From an uncultured Lachnospiraceae bacterium (lineage in GTDB: Bacteria > Bacillota > Clostridia > Lachnospirales > Lachnospiraceae): a stretch of 39,626 nt of DNA. A model generated the notes under the pieces. The model saw only the letters and a list, made by a program, of their open reading frames with translations. It did not search any database and was not told the DNA's origin. Of the stretch, positions 16,316 through 25,682 are shown in pieces (the stretch's first letter is position 1; the number at the start of each line of letters is the position of its first letter). Made by a program: the position numbers and the translations under genes. The stretch spans positions 1 to 39,626 of the forward strand of contig CAJUTQ010000019.1 of assembly GCA_910589265.1 (NCBI GenBank). The letters are read 5' to 3'.

Positions 16316-17410
16316 TCAGGAAAATCTGTTACACGCCTCAATTACTTCTTCCACCTCTTTTGTATGCATACCAGAAAACATAGGCAAGGATAATACCTCC
16401 TTCCCATATTCCTCAGTCACTGGCAAGTCTCCTTCTCCAAACCCTAAATATTCATATGCTTCTGCTAAATGAGGGGGAATGGGATAATGAATAATGGTTC
16501 CAATTCCATTTTTCTCTAAATATTTCTGGAGTTCATCCCTTCTCTTGCATCGTACGACAAATTGATGCCAAACGCTGGTGGCGCCTTTTTCTATTTCTGG
16601 CAGCAAAATACTTTCGTTACAAATACCTGTCAAGTACATCCTTGCAATATCCTGCCTCTCCTTTGTCAACTCCTTTTCATGACAAAGTTTTACTCTTAAA
16701 AGTCCTGCTTGTATCTCGTCCAATCGGGAATTTGTCCCAACCATTTTATTGTAATATCTTTTTTCACTGCCATAATTTCTCATAATTCTCATTTCTTTAT
16801 AAATGGATTCCACATTTGTTACAATAGCGCCTCCATCCCCAAAACCTCCTATATTTTTAGAGGGATAGAACGAAAAACATCCAATCTCCCCAAAGCTTCC
16901 TGTCATTCTGCCTTGAAAGGAGGCCCCATGAGATTGGGCACAGTCTTCTACAAGGAACAACTGATATTTTTTGCAAAGCTCCACTATTTTGTCCATTTTC
17001 GCCGCCTGTCCATATAAATGAACAACTAAGATAGCTTTTGTCCTCTTTGTAATTCTTTCCTCAATTTTATCAACATCCATGTTATAATAACTATTGGGTT
17101 CCACGAATACTGGTTTAGCCCCGTTCATTGTAATTCCCATCACGCTGGCAATATAAGTATTGCCCTGCACAATTACTTCGTCTCCCTCTTTCACTCCCAG
17201 AGCTCGAAAGGACATCCATAGGGCGTCCAAACCGCTTGCCAGACCTACACAGTACTTTGTTCCAACAAAGGCAGCAAATTCCTCCTCAAAAGCTTTTACT
17301 TCCCCTCCTAAAACATACCATCCTGAGCGAAGCACTTCCAAAGCTTTTCTCTCATATTCTTTTTGATGTCTATAAAATTCTCTGTCTAACCTGTTTTGTG
17401 GTATTTTCAT
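16316..17410 (-). CDS. DegT/DnrJ/EryC1/StrS sugar aminotransferase (FdtB/QdtB-like)
   Basis: 364 residues, normal for this PLP-dependent family that aminates keto sugars on nucleotide carriers. Motifs: SGWYVLGGEVKAFEEEFA, GLASGLDALWMSFRALGV (about 57-74), VEDCAQSHGA (about 150; PLP-pyridine Asp) and SFYPSKNIGGFGDGGA with the Schiff-base Lys (about 179-195). NYGSEKRYYNKMVGTNSRLD and QAGLLRVKL complete the site. With an FdtA-type cupin next to it, the product is probably a 3-amino-3,6-dideoxyhexose (Fuc3N or Qui3N). The gene starts 6 bases after the rfbD stop. Confidence 0.9.
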   Translation of the reverse strand: MKIPQNRLDREFYRHQKEYERKALEVLRSGWYVLGGEVKAFEEEFAAFVGTKYCVGLASGLDALWMSFRALGVKEGDEVIVQGNTYIASVMGITMNGAKPVFVEPNSYYNMDVDKIEERITKRTKAILVVHLYGQAAKMDKIVELCKKYQLFLVEDCAQSHGASFQGRMTGSFGEIGCFSFYPSKNIGGFGDGGAIVTNVESIYKEMRIMRNYGSEKRYYNKMVGTNSRLDEIQAGLLRVKLCHEKELTKERQDIARMYLTGICNESILLPEIEKGATSVWHQFVVRCKRRDELQKYLEKNGIGTIIHYPIPPHLAEAYEYLGFGEGDLPVTEEYGKEVLSLPMFSGMHTKEVEEVIEACNRFS

Positions 17411-17416
17411 CTTTCT

Positions 17417-18265
17417 TCACTCTTCCATTGTCCTCATATACTGAGCGAGGGCATCCTGCCATGGGTCAAAGGAAAAATCTGTTGTTAGCTTAAACATATA
17501 ATTTTCCAGTACAGAATAAAGAGGTCTTGGGGCAGGGGCTCCAAATTGTTCTGTTGTTATAGGTTCCACCTCTGTATTTTTTCCCTTAAGTCGAAATACT
17601 TCTTTTGCAAAATCTGCCCAGCTGCAATATCCTTCACATGTTCCATGAAACAGTCCATAGTTTTCTGTTGGTATAAGATAGGCAATGGCCTTTGCCAGCT
17701 GGGAGGCGCTAGTGGGAGAGCCTATTTGATCCCCAACCACCCTAAGTTTCTCATTGCTCTCTGACAGGCGAAGCATTGTCTTTACAAAGTTTTTACCATC
17801 ACCATAAAGCCAGGCAGTCCGAATAATAAAATATTTACTTGCAAACTCCTTTACAAAGTTCTCCCCTTCCAGTTTCGTAATCCCATACATTCCCTTTGGC
17901 CCTGTTTTGTCAAACTCTATATAGGGTCTTTTTCCCTTTCCTTCAAATACATAATCTGTAGACACTTGAATGATTTTCGCCCCTATCTCTGTCGCCCCAA
18001 TGCTCAAATTCCTCGGTCCAATAGCATTGATTTTATATGCCTTGTCCTCTTCTGTCTCACATGCATCTACCCCTGTATGGGCAGCGCAGTTTACAATGAC
18101 ATCTGGTTTCTCACTTCTCACATAAGCCATGACGTCATCTATTTTTGTAATATCTAACTGTTCTATGTCTGTATTCAATAAAGAAAAATGGATGTCATCC
18201 TTATAAATCTCATTTATTGCCCTTCCTAACTGTCCGTTGCATCCTGTTATCATTATTTTTTTCAT
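17417..18265 (-). CDS. rfbD: dTDP-4-dehydrorhamnose reductase (RmlD)
   Basis: About 282 residues, the standard RmlD size. This NAD(P)H-dependent SDR enzyme performs the last step of dTDP-L-rhamnose synthesis. It shows ITGCNGQLGRAINEIY (dinucleotide site), INCAAHT-type VNCAAHTGVDACE, IIQVSTDYVFEGKGKRPY (active-site region, about 95-112), the catalytic YGITK, and GDQIGSPTSA. ATG at 18265 has GGGAG five bases upstream; the ATG at 18277 in the same frame is less likely. First gene of its operon. RmlA, RmlB and RmlC are not in the window and must be elsewhere. Confidence 0.92.
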   Translation of the reverse strand: MKKIMITGCNGQLGRAINEIYKDDIHFSLLNTDIEQLDITKIDDVMAYVRSEKPDVIVNCAAHTGVDACETEEDKAYKINAIGPRNLSIGATEIGAKIIQVSTDYVFEGKGKRPYIEFDKTGPKGMYGITKLEGENFVKEFASKYFIIRTAWLYGDGKNFVKTMLRLSESNEKLRVVGDQIGSPTSASQLAKAIAYLIPTENYGLFHGTCEGYCSWADFAKEVFRLKGKNTEVEPITTEQFGAPAPRPLYSVLENYMFKLTTDFSFDPWQDALAQYMRTMEE

Positions 18266-18279
18266 TTTAGCTCCCATCT

Positions 18280-18294
18280 GTCCCTTTAGGGGAC
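18280..18294 (-). promoter_or_regulatory. Small hairpin just upstream of rfbD
   Basis: GTCCC/GGGAC arms around a 5-base loop, about 15 bases upstream of the ATG at 18265. It may influence ribosome access. There is no U-run, so it is not a terminator. Confidence 0.3.
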
Positions 18295-18357
18295 GTAAAA
18301 GTCAAGATTAAATTCCCCTCTATACACCTTTATGGGTTTATAGATTGTTTATTTAGT

Positions 18358-18386
18358 ATCATAGCATTTTTCCTTATTTTTGGCAA
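18358..18386 (-). promoter_or_regulatory. Promoter of the dTDP-sugar operon
   Basis: Minus strand: TTGCCA (-35), 17-base spacer ending in TGC (extended -10), TATGAT (-10). The first gene starts about 93 bases downstream, leaving a leader of about 85 bases. Confidence 0.75.
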
Positions 18387-18396
18387 CGCCATCCCT

Positions 18397-18903
18397 TTAT
18401 AAGCCATCCAACTTTTTGTATATTTTGTCATAGGGAAGGAGACATACACCCATTATTGCCAAAACCGCTAGGATCCGAATAACCATACTGGATATGAACT
18501 TCTCCCTATGTTCTACCCCATTTTCTAATATAAATCCTGCCATATCATTTTTTCTTGCATCAAAGTAAGATAAAAGAATACACTCTTCTTCTTTTTTTAT
18601 GGATGCAGTCATATTGGAATGGGAAAAACCTTTTATAAATTCTTCAGCATCTCCTTCATAATAAATATATATGGTTTGGTACATATCCGGGACAAAAGTT
18701 GGGTAGACTATAAGGCTTCTTATCATCAACTGGTCGGGAATCTTCCTATCCAAAATAGTCTCCAGTCTTTCCCTTTGTGCTCTGTCCAAATTCTCTAATT
18801 CATAGTAGACATATTCGTCTTCATAAAGGATGGCAAAGAACATACAATGGACAGCTCCCACCACTCCTACAAGACAGCAAAGTAATATTTTTATTTTTTT
18901 CAT
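18397..18903 (-). CDS. Hypothetical bitopic membrane protein (168 aa)
   Basis: ATG at 18903 is chosen because GGGGGG lies five bases before it; the frame is open further upstream. The N-terminus MKKIKILLCCLVGVVGAVHC is a signal anchor. An external domain of about 110 residues with many Tyr and acidic residues (YEDEYVYYELENLD, then DMYQTIYIYYEGDAEEFIKG) follows, and a second membrane helix lies at about 143-160 with a short basic tail. No family recognised. It sits between the restriction-modification pair and the dTDP-sugar operon with no evident tie to either. Confidence 0.65.
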   Translation of the reverse strand: MKKIKILLCCLVGVVGAVHCMFFAILYEDEYVYYELENLDRAQRERLETILDRKIPDQLMIRSLIVYPTFVPDMYQTIYIYYEGDAEEFIKGFSHSNMTASIKKEEECILLSYFDARKNDMAGFILENGVEHREKFISSMVIRILAVLAIMGVCLLPYDKIYKKLDGL

Positions 18904-18968
18904 TGATACCCCCCTTTTATGTCCCAAAACTTTCTTTGGATACTACATATATAATGGGATTATAAAGG

Positions 18969-19009
18969 AAATGCCCATAGGATCCTTTTTATTAGGATGA
19001 TGGGCATTT
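18969..19009 (-). terminator. Hairpin terminator after the restriction endonuclease gene
   Basis: Ten-base perfect arms AAATGCCCAT/ATGGGCATTT enclosing a 21-base loop that can itself pair GGATCC/GGAT. On the minus strand a short T-rich run (tttccttt) follows. It lies 23 bases after the endonuclease stop. Confidence 0.65.
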
Positions 19010-19031
19010 AAAAAGCTATTATTCTCTCCTA

Positions 19032-20333
19032 TTACAATTTTGTCAAGTGATAAATCCATTTCAACCATCCTAATACGGAACTGGCTCTGCGGACAATCTG
19101 ACCTTCCTTACATACATTTAATTCTCTCATTTTTTTGGCAATAGTATCCTTATCTGGCATTTCCCCAGTCTTTATCATATAGTCAAAAAAGTATATGAAA
19201 ATTTCATGTTCCAAAATAAGTTCCACAAGTTTCAACTGTCGTTGTTTGTAATTCAATCGAAATACCTTTGTTCCCAAAGAGGTGAGAGAGACGACAATCT
19301 GCTTGTCATCTGTCGTTTTCTCAAACAAGCCTAGATATTTTCCCGCATTATAATAGTAGTCTGACTGCCTTTGTTCAAAATCCATGAATTCTGCTATTTG
19401 TTGGAGAGTCATTGGATTCTCATATATATTTTCTAATAATGAAATAATTCTATCCATGGAATTGGCCTGTATAAAAGGAATGTTTGTTTCATCCATATTG
19501 TCCTTCGTCTTTTGTTTTGTCTTTTTCCTAACTTCTATGAGATCTTCCCATGTAATTCTCGTGTCCTGCAAAGAATAATTTTTTGCCTTTATAAACTCTA
19601 TAGACGAATAATCCTCTAATTCTGTAAATCCGTACTCAAACAATCGATATATCATGTTAGAGTAGACGGAAAATACAAGACGAATGGGCTTTTTAACCTT
19701 TGTCTTCCACAGCCGATATGGATAATATAACTGGCGGATATGGAAATCTTCATGGATTACATTTTTTGCCTCCATAATAACAACGGAACTATGGTTTTCA
19801 AATCCCCCGTCAACCTCACATTGAGCATTGTTTACATGTATTGCTATTTTCCTATTTCTATGTGTATTAACCTGAAATTCAAAGTTCCCTGTTCCCATAC
19901 GTCCATGAAAGGTTGAAACATTCTCATCGGTTTCTAAAAAGTTATCCAGCATGCCAGATAAGGCTAGGACATTCATAGCTGTGGCCTCTGAGTGAATATT
20001 ATTTACATCAATAGATTCATATTGGGGAATTTCTACATGATCCATTTGTGTAACATGTTCCTTTAATTCTGGTATCTTTTCGTATAGAAGAAAATCCCCA
20101 AGGACATAGGAGCTGCGGCTATTGGGAAGTATATTGATCTTGTTTTTTCGAAATACCTCAGGCAAAGCATCCGTACTGTCCCACTTTGCCATCAGTCTTG
20201 GTTCTTTAAATTCTTTTATTTGACTGGCATTTATGTGAAAACATCCATGTTTCTCTATTTCATCTAGTATATAATATTTTTCAATCAATGCCTTCCATGC
20301 CTCATTTGCTGACATATTATTTTTCTGGCCCAT
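19032..20333 (-). CDS. Type II restriction endonuclease (PD-(D/E)XK, DUF6997/DUF7226-like)
   Basis: 433 residues. The N-terminal region EPRLMAKWDSTDALPEVF then INILPNSRSSYVLGDFLLYE (about 43-85) is the block I associate with a group of type II enzymes previously given vague names. The likely catalytic core is QCEVDGGFEN then VVIMEAKN (about 171-194), a D...E-x-K arrangement. A winged-helix region begins near MDRIISLLENIYENPMTLQQ (about 290) and may recognise DNA. It overlaps the stop of the Dam-family methylase by 17 bases, so the pair is coupled with the methylase first. Cut site unknown; GATC-type recognition is plausible only by association with the methylase. Confidence 0.78.
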   Translation of the reverse strand: MGQKNNMSANEAWKALIEKYYILDEIEKHGCFHINASQIKEFKEPRLMAKWDSTDALPEVFRKNKINILPNSRSSYVLGDFLLYEKIPELKEHVTQMDHVEIPQYESIDVNNIHSEATAMNVLALSGMLDNFLETDENVSTFHGRMGTGNFEFQVNTHRNRKIAIHVNNAQCEVDGGFENHSSVVIMEAKNVIHEDFHIRQLYYPYRLWKTKVKKPIRLVFSVYSNMIYRLFEYGFTELEDYSSIEFIKAKNYSLQDTRITWEDLIEVRKKTKQKTKDNMDETNIPFIQANSMDRIISLLENIYENPMTLQQIAEFMDFEQRQSDYYYNAGKYLGLFEKTTDDKQIVVSLTSLGTKVFRLNYKQRQLKLVELILEHEIFIYFFDYMIKTGEMPDKDTIAKKMRELNVCKEGQIVRRASSVLGWLKWIYHLTKL

Positions 20334-21162
20334 AGTAAATTAATACCTCGTTTATTTCCCCCCGCTTATCTCCTTTACTATTAATGCTCCTTTTTGCCTG
20401 AACGGTCTTTACTTTATATCCTTTGTACAATTCCTGTATTTCTTCGCAATCGGAATTAGACTGTAAAAATGCAATTCCCTTTTCCCTCAATTTATCACAT
20501 TCTTCCTTCAGCATGACTTGCTGCTCATAGGAAAATCCATTTTCTGTGTATCCTGTAAAGGAGGAGGAAGAAGATATAGGCATATAGGGGGGATCCAAAT
20601 ATACAAAGGCTCCTCTTCTCAATCCCTTTAATACATCCTTATAATCCCCCTGTCGGATAGTAATTTTATTAGACTGCAAATACTTTGACATTCCCCTAAT
20701 TAATGCTTCATTCACTATATTAGGATTTTTATATTTTCCATATGGAGAATTAAATTGTCCTGCTGAATTTACCCTGTATAATCCATTATAGCAAGTCTTA
20801 TTTAAATATATAATTCTTGCAGCCTTTTCCACAATGGACATTCCCTTGTATTTTTCCAAACGATCCAAAGAACGAACAAAATAAAAATACTCTTCTGAAT
20901 TACAACTATTATGTTTTTCTAATAGTTGAATCAGCTCTTGTGCATGATCTCTTATGACAATGTACACATTGATCAATTCATGATTATAATCATTTATAAT
21001 TGCCTTTTTAGGCTGGAGCTCAAAGAAAACAGCCCCTCCTCCAACAAACGGCTCCACATATGTGGAGCATTTCTTATTGATAAAGGGCATTATTTCCGGT
21101 AATAATTGTCTCTTTCCCCCAACCCATTTAACAATGGGACTAATGAAATAGGTTTTAGCCAT
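20317..21162 (-). CDS. D12-class (Dam-family) adenine-N6 DNA methyltransferase
   Basis: 281 residues, close to Dam/DpnM size. It transfers a methyl group from SAM to adenine and protects host DNA from the coupled endonuclease. Motifs in order: PIVKWVGGKRQLLPEIMPFI (SAM site, residues 9-28), YVEPFVGGGAVFF (about 35-47), LNKTCYNGLYRVNSAGQFN (about 119-137) and the catalytic FVYLDPPYMP (about 185-194). An AGGAGG seven bases before the ATG predicts strong translation. The methylase precedes the nuclease, so protection is made first. Confidence 0.92.
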   Translation of the reverse strand: MAKTYFISPIVKWVGGKRQLLPEIMPFINKKCSTYVEPFVGGGAVFFELQPKKAIINDYNHELINVYIVIRDHAQELIQLLEKHNSCNSEEYFYFVRSLDRLEKYKGMSIVEKAARIIYLNKTCYNGLYRVNSAGQFNSPYGKYKNPNIVNEALIRGMSKYLQSNKITIRQGDYKDVLKGLRRGAFVYLDPPYMPISSSSSFTGYTENGFSYEQQVMLKEECDKLREKGIAFLQSNSDCEEIQELYKGYKVKTVQAKRSINSKGDKRGEINEVLIYYGPEK

Positions 21163-21199
21163 GGAAGGCCCTCCTGTCCATTTTCTATTAACACGATAT

Positions 21200-21237
21200 A
21201 TTTTACCCTTTATCTATCTCTAGGTAAAGAGTAAAAT
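21200..21237 (-). promoter_or_regulatory. Promoter and overlapping inverted repeat of the restriction-modification operon
   Basis: Arms ATTTTACCCTTTA and TAAAGAGTAAAAT pair with one mismatch, spaced by 12 bases. On the minus strand, TTTACC-17-TAAAAT forms a promoter whose -10 box lies in one arm and -35 in the other. A dimeric repressor bound here would shut the operon. No separate controller gene is present, so the regulator could be the methylase itself or a distant protein. Confidence 0.55.
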
Positions 21238-21437
21238 GCAATCTCTTTGTAAAAATGGCAGAAAGTAAGCTTTTGGAGAGAATAAAAAGCTCTCCTTTAA
21301 ATATCATTTTTTCTTCTCTTTCCTCCGTATACCGTTCCTCTTTTCCTCTTCATTTTGTAAACCATTTAACACTTATTCGCTTCCTTGGACTCTCCCTGCA
21401 AAGATTTTATTTAGTCCTATAGGGTATACAAAAGCTC

Positions 21438-22166
21438 CTATTTTTTATTTCTCATGCCATGTTTTATAATCCAGTCCTGGGCCTTACTATGACCAGATTC
21501 TCTCCACTGTTTAATAATCAACTCAGCCTTTTGTGGATCCTCTTTGTATAAGTCGTTGAGATTGTTTCCAACACTTTTTTGTACAAATTTTTCTGGGTCA
21601 TCTTTTAGATTTGTCAGTATTCTTGTATATCGTTCAAATTCATCCAATGGGACAAGAAGTTTTTGAGACCAAGGCAGACGTATTCTTACTCCCTCACTTG
21701 CAAGTCTTCGTACATGAACGTTTTTATCCTTTGTCCAAATAATCAATTCCTCCATTGTCTCTTTGGGGTGTTCCTTTAGCAAAGGACGGATAGCATATTC
21801 CCCGGTAAATCTTTTTGTCAATTCCTTTAAAAATGACAAGGACAAACAAAAGTCTTCATTCCCATGGCGTTCCACATATCGGCTGATAGGCCACAACCAC
21901 CATCCAAATTGGAACATTCCTTGTGAACCTTCTAACTCTGGACCAAGGAGACGATAAAATGCTTGAATATTTTTTGAGTAATTCCTCTCCATATTCTGTT
22001 CCATGGCATCCACTATACAATCAAAACGGGCAAATAACTCTTTGTCATCCAGCCTTCCATAAAGCTGATGAACAAATGCTTTTTCATCGAAATCAGACAT
22101 AATAGAAAATAGCTTTTTGGAAAAATCTTCAATATATTGGTTATCATAATAATCCTTATGTTTCAT
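21438..22166 (-). CDS. DNA alkylation repair protein (AlkC/AlkD-type HEAT-like repeat glycosylase)
   Basis: 242 residues. Diagnostic blocks are FTGEYAIRPLLKEHPKETM (about 115), DKNVHVRRLASEGVRIRLPW (about 145-164) and KSVGNNLNDLYKEDP (about 198-212), the conserved helices that line the DNA-binding groove in AlkD-like glycosylases removing N3/N7-alkylpurines. The RRLASEG motif is intact; the catalytic Asp and Trp of AlkD cannot be placed with certainty by eye. AAGAGGTG lies six bases before the ATG, and it has its own promoter (22188-22217). It seems independent of the restriction-modification pair. Confidence 0.85.
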   Translation of the reverse strand: MKHKDYYDNQYIEDFSKKLFSIMSDFDEKAFVHQLYGRLDDKELFARFDCIVDAMEQNMERNYSKNIQAFYRLLGPELEGSQGMFQFGWWLWPISRYVERHGNEDFCLSLSFLKELTKRFTGEYAIRPLLKEHPKETMEELIIWTKDKNVHVRRLASEGVRIRLPWSQKLLVPLDEFERYTRILTNLKDDPEKFVQKSVGNNLNDLYKEDPQKAELIIKQWRESGHSKAQDWIIKHGMRNKK

Positions 22167-22187
22167 AGAAATTCACCTCTTATTCTT

Positions 22188-22217
22188 ATATTAATTTTTA
22201 TACAGTATGTATGTCAA
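22188..22217 (-). promoter_or_regulatory. Promoter of the alkylation repair gene
   Basis: Minus strand: perfect TTGACA, 18-base spacer, TAATAT, about 21 bases upstream of the start codon. Confidence 0.6.
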
Positions 22218-22366
22218 GTTTTTATGAGTATTGGATAATTATATAAACTTGCTACTTTCCATTTGCTCCCTTCTTGTAAGTCTTCTCTTCCCCCAAAAAT
22301 GAAAAATAGGGACTGATTAACTCAATCCCTTATTGATGTCAACAGGCCCATACTAAAATAATAAAA

Positions 22367-22396
22367 AATAATATATTCTTTTTAAAAAATATTATT
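22367..22396 (-). terminator. AT-rich terminator of the ABC exporter gene
   Basis: AATAATAT/ATATTATT arms starting 9 bases after the ABC stop, followed on the minus strand by TTTTTATTATTTT. The stem is weak, but position and U-run fit. Confidence 0.5.
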
Positions 22397-22404
22397 ACAT
22401 TATA

Positions 22405-24060
22405 TTATGTACATACCTCCTCCATAGCAACGAAAGAATTTATATTGATTATCCTATTGCAAGCCTCCCTTGTCTCCTTTCTATGTGTAACGCAAATAAT
22501 GACTGCATCCAGCTCCTTTACATGATTCAGAATTTCTGATTCTGTTTCTTTATCAAGGGCTGCTGTAAATTCATCCAAAACATAAATGGGAACAGAACGG
22601 ATAAGCGTTCTTGCCAATGCGATTCTTGCAATCTGTCCCCCAGATAACTGGCATTTTGCATTGTTCCCAATTACTGTTTCATATCCCTCTGGAAGATCCT
22701 TTACAAATTTATCCACACATGCAATTCTTCCTGCTTTTCTCACTTCTTCTTTTGTGGCCCCTTCTTTTCCTATACGGATATTTTCTTCAATGGTTCCACT
22801 AAAAATGCTATTCCTCTGGGGCTGATATCCTACTATCCTCCCAATCATTCCCCCTGTATATCTTTTTCCATCAAAGCTTATTGCTATTTCCCCTTCTGAA
22901 GGAAGATAGCCTCCTGTTAGTAATTTGCATAAGGTTGTTTTTCCCTTCCCACTCCCTCCTACAATGGCAATTCTATCTCCCTTTTTTAACTTGATTTCCC
23001 TTTCTTTTATTAGCATCTTTCCAGAGTTTTTATAGAAAAAGGATGGATTTAAAAAGGAAATTTGGTTTGGTTCATGGGTTTCTCTTACTTCTCTTTCTTC
23101 CTCTTCTACATGTAAATATTTTTCAATACGTTGAAAGGATACTTTCATTTTTGTTCTTTCCCCTAGCAAACTGCCCATTTCTGTAAAAGGCCAATTAAGA
23201 TAATCGCTTAACATCATAAAAGCAGCAAAATCCCCCACTGAAACCTTACGGTTTATCATAAAGAAAATGCCAATGACCATCCATAAACTACTTATTGTAA
23301 ATGCACTGCCAATGCTTATTCCCCTCATGGCTCCAGATAGTTTTGCTTCCTTTACACATTCACATGCATAATTTTCATAGGCACTTTGAAAATTTTTCAC
23401 ACATTTTTCTTCATAAGAATATGCCTTAATAACATTTTTAAAATGTAAAGGCTGTATAAATTGTTCCTGAAGTTTCTCTTTATTTTGTATTTTACCTTCA
23501 TATGCTTTCTTTATCTTATCCATGAAAAATTTTGGTATGCATAATGCACAAATAGAACAAAGGATAATTACAAAGGTAAGTTCTTTGGATAGATAGAGCC
23601 CTAACCCAATGGAAGCCACAAAGAAACATATTCCTATAGAAAATGGAAGTCTATATTTAAAAAAGGAATCTGAGCATTGCTCTATATCGTCTGAAAATAA
23701 TGTCTCCCACTCTCCTTCTGAAATCTTTTCTATTTTATTGAGTCCTTTTCTTCCTAAGATTCTTAACATTTCCCCCTGCCCTTTAGCAATGATTTCCTGT
23801 CTTTGCCTTTCACTAAATATCTTCTGTATCCAATTTATAATGCTTATAGCCACAATGACTAAGGCTGAGGTAAAACCCAGGAGAAAGAAATTCTTTATAT
23901 CTGCTTCATTCATCTTTTCCAATGCAGCATTATAGACAACTGCAAGAAATAACTTTCCTCCATTTGCACCTATCCCCAAAAGCACAAAGAAAAAACATAC
24001 ATGCTTAGCAGGGCTGTATTTTTTCATCTGCAAAATTTCTCCCTTTTTCTCTTTTTTCAT
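22405..24060 (-). CDS. ABC exporter half-transporter (membrane domain plus ATPase)
   Basis: About 551 residues. Membrane domain of six helices (about 25-300), then a complete ATPase: Walker A IVGGSGKGKTT, Q-loop VGYQPQRNSIFSGTIEENI, signature QLSGGQIARIALA, Walker B IYVLDEFTAALD, H-loop VTHRKE. This is a type IV-fold (LmrCD/MsbA-like) half exporter. It is translated behind, and overlaps by 56 bases, the gene of a second half-transporter (24005-25682) that is broken. ATG at 24060 has GGGAG five bases upstream; ATG at 24027 is an alternative. If the partner is dead, this protein would have to work as a homodimer or with another partner, or be on its way to loss. Confidence 0.88.
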   Translation of the reverse strand: MKKEKKGEILQMKKYSPAKHVCFFFVLLGIGANGGKLFLAVVYNAALEKMNEADIKNFFLLGFTSALVIVAISIINWIQKIFSERQRQEIIAKGQGEMLRILGRKGLNKIEKISEGEWETLFSDDIEQCSDSFFKYRLPFSIGICFFVASIGLGLYLSKELTFVIILCSICALCIPKFFMDKIKKAYEGKIQNKEKLQEQFIQPLHFKNVIKAYSYEEKCVKNFQSAYENYACECVKEAKLSGAMRGISIGSAFTISSLWMVIGIFFMINRKVSVGDFAAFMMLSDYLNWPFTEMGSLLGERTKMKVSFQRIEKYLHVEEEEREVRETHEPNQISFLNPSFFYKNSGKMLIKEREIKLKKGDRIAIVGGSGKGKTTLCKLLTGGYLPSEGEIAISFDGKRYTGGMIGRIVGYQPQRNSIFSGTIEENIRIGKEGATKEEVRKAGRIACVDKFVKDLPEGYETVIGNNAKCQLSGGQIARIALARTLIRSVPIYVLDEFTAALDKETESEILNHVKELDAVIICVTHRKETREACNRIININSFVAMEEVCT

Positions 24061-25682
24061 ATAATCTCCCTTTTTCCATTTTGTAACTTTTATCAACCTT
24101 TAAACTGGAAGGAATTTTATGGGTCATGATAATTACTCCATGACTTTGCTTCTCTCTATTTAAGACTTCTACTACCTGCTTAATGCTTTCCTCATCTAGC
24201 GCTGAAAAAGGTTCGTCTAATAGTAGAAATGGAGCCTTATGTGCTATTGCCCGGATGATTGCCATTCTCTGAGCCTGCCCCTCTGACAGCACCACATCCT
24301 CTGGCACTATGCTGTCCCATCTTTTTGGCAATTCACTCATACGTTCTCCCATGTTCAAATATTCTGCCATTTCATCTATTTCTTTTTCCATCCTTCCTTG
24401 TCTAGCATTATATTTTCTTTTAAGGAAATATTAAAAAGAGAATTTCCCTGTGGTACATAAGAAAAGAAGGCTCTATAGCAATTTATATCCTTTTCCTTGG
24501 AATCAAAGTATATGTTTCCTGCCTGAGGACTAGTCTGTCCAAGTAATACTCGGGCAAGGGTAGACTTTCCTGATCCACTTTCTCCTTCAATTAAGAGGAG
24601 TTCCTTTTGTTTTATTTCAAGAAAAATATTGTCCAAAATGACTGTTTCATCTTCCTTATATGTAATATTTTTCAACTGTATTTCATGACGTCCATCCTCA
24701 ACCTTTTCTGGTTTTCCTTCCACAGGTAAGTTTAAAATCATTTTGAGACGCTCAAAGGAAGTTGTTGCCTCTGCCACCCCTGAAAAGACCTCTGGAAAAT
24801 CCATAAAGGGATAAACAAATGTGCCAATAGCAGCGTTCCATACTCCTATCATTGCCCCCACTGTCAATATATTATTTCTTACCAGGGAAACTCCTGTAAA
24901 AAGGACAAGCATTTCAATCATTAAAATTCCATTTTCCATAAAAATATTTGCCCATGTCTTTTCTTTCATCAGGTTTACTTCTGCTTTTGCCTTGTCTCCT
25001 GAAACTATCTTATGTATTACAAAGATAGGATTTATTAGCATATTTATTTTTATAATGTCACTGCACATAAAACATTCCATAAACAGATTTTTTTGCTTTG
25101 CTATTTTGTCCTGTTTTTCGTCATAAGCTCTCCCTATTCTAGAAAACAATTTAGACAAAATAGTAACCAAAAGTATAGCCAAAACAAGGACAAGAAGAAA
25201 AATCTGCCAGGCATAAAACAGGGTATATATACTTCCAATTATGATACATAAAGTAATCTGAAGGAGAGGAAACACAGTATATGCCACAAAGCCCCCACAT
25301 GTATCAGCATCCTTCGTAAGGTAAGTTATCATTTCACCTTCCTTTATCTTTCTAGTATCCTTAAAATTAGCCTGTATCCACTGACCGAATACTTTCGTTT
25401 TCATTTTCTTTGCAATTTCCTGTTTTAATCTTTCCTGCCCTTTTTCATATAAATAATAAAATATCCCACAAAAAATGGATATGATAATGAATAATGCCCC
25501 TGCTGCCAGTAGTTCTGAAATTTTTTGCTTCCTTGCAGCGTCTATGCAAAGCTGAAGCATGAAAGATACAAGAAAATTAGAAGATGCAAGAAACATTACG
25601 GAGAGAAACAATATGGCATATGTCTTTTTTTCCCCTTATAGACGATTAACTCTCTTATTTGTTCTATCTTTATTTTTTTCAT
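24005..25682 (-). pseudogene. Frameshifted ABC exporter half-transporter (partner of 22405-24060)
   Basis: Three pieces form one protein. ATG at 25682 overlaps the hflX remnant stop as ATGA and reads MKKIKIEQIRELIVYKGKK until a frameshift in a seven-A tract (about 25625-25631). The main frame (to 24376) then carries KTYAILFLSVMFLASS, six membrane helices, Walker A LIEGESGSGKSTLA and Q-loop FSYVPQGNSLF. A second one-base loss in a five-A run near 24385 moves the rest (24391-24005) into another frame: signature VLSEGQAQRMAIIRA, Walker B FLLLDEPFSALD, H-loop MTHK. Adding one A at each site restores a continuous normal protein. Consequence: the ATPase is split between Q-loop and signature. Both lesions are in homopolymers, so sequencing error or slippage should be considered. 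Confidence 0.8.

Noticed and set aside
19032..21162. Possibility of a type I or type III restriction system
   Set aside because: There is no helicase, specificity subunit or Mod-type methylase; the coupled pair of a PD-(D/E)XK nuclease and a D12-class methylase fits type II.
21275..21316. GGAGAG/CTCTCC hairpin followed by T-rich DNA
   Set aside because: It points along the plus strand, where no gene precedes it; the stem is only six pairs.
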